DNA of 22,645 nt from JBHIET01 sp046760785 (GTDB lineage Bacteria; Chloroflexota; Anaerolineae; B4-G1), in contig JBHIET010000056.1 of NCBI GenBank assembly GCA_046760785.1, positions 1 to 22,645 on the forward strand, in the 5' to 3' direction. Positions 22,586-22,645 of this stretch are shown here, one piece after another. How positions within the stretch are numbered: position 1 is the first letter of the stretch; each line of letters opens with the position of its first letter. The position numbers were made by a program, and so were the translations under genes. The notes below the pieces were generated by a model, which did no database searches, was not told the origin of the DNA, and worked only from the letters and a program-made list of their open reading frames with translations.

Positions 22586-22645
22586 CCTGTTTTTCGCACT
22601 CCGCTAGCAGCTAAATCAGGCCAGTCGTCCTGAGTGCCGCGAAGC

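Noticed and set aside
1..22645. tRNA or rRNA genes
   Set aside because: No cloverleaf-like segment with a T-arm consensus was found in any spacer; short tRNAs could still be missed by eye.

Overview
The window reads as chromosomal DNA of an anaerobic member of the Chloroflexota, most likely Anaerolineae-like. This rests on high G+C, a minimal SufC/SufB-type Fe-S assembly pair, GT-C type membrane proteins with a C-terminal beta domain, and many small palindromic and short-period repeats between genes. The taxonomy is an inference from gene style; there is no rRNA or tRNA here to fix it.

Layout. (1) 226-3340, minus strand: a TtcA-like tRNA-thiolation ATPase and an RmlB dTDP-glucose 4,6-dehydratase interrupted by a complete LAGLIDADG intein. 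Four compact hairpins lie between them. (2) 3495-5030: a membrane-anchored TPR protein with an inserted beta domain. (3) 5212-13668, plus strand: a catabolic block with two adjacent knotted carbamoyltransferases of the YgeW type, a 34-codon ORF coupled to a carbamate kinase, a repeat-rich spacer, then a tight run of threonine-synthase-like PLP enzyme, metallo-beta-lactamase-fold hydrolase, DppA-like M55 peptidase and a second fold-type II PLP enzyme. (4) 13821-14698: a two-gene nucleotidyltransferase module with its own promoter and an overlapping stop/start. (5) 14725-16146: a fused FAD plus [2Fe-2S] xanthine-dehydrogenase-type subunit with no molybdenum subunit in view. (6) 16187-16923: decayed genes and palindromes. 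(7) 16973-18743: a SufC/SufB-like pair. (8) 18755-22585: a GT-C-like membrane protein, EF-P with its own strong promoter, a cysteine-rich protein and a HAD phosphatase whose tail looks frameshifted.

How the genes may work together. YgeW-type carbamoyltransferases, a carbamate kinase and an FAD/[2Fe-2S] hydroxylase subunit also occur together in the anaerobic purine (xanthine/urate) catabolism locus of E. coli (ygeW, ygeX, ygeY, hyuA, yqeA, ygfK, ssnA, ygfM, xdhD). Here the usual YgeX lyase and YgeY peptidase are absent. Their places are taken by two other PLP enzymes, an M55 peptidase and an MBL hydrolase. I infer a variant route in which a ureido compound is phosphorolysed to carbamoyl phosphate, carbamate kinase makes ATP, and the PLP enzymes deaminate the released amino acid. 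This is the most promising candidate for an undescribed system in the window, but substrates cannot be read from sequence.

Signals of mobility and decay include the intein, four loci of a 7-bp-period repeat (one inside a coding region, in frame), two MITE-like palindromic elements after carbamate kinase, and a gene broken over three frames.
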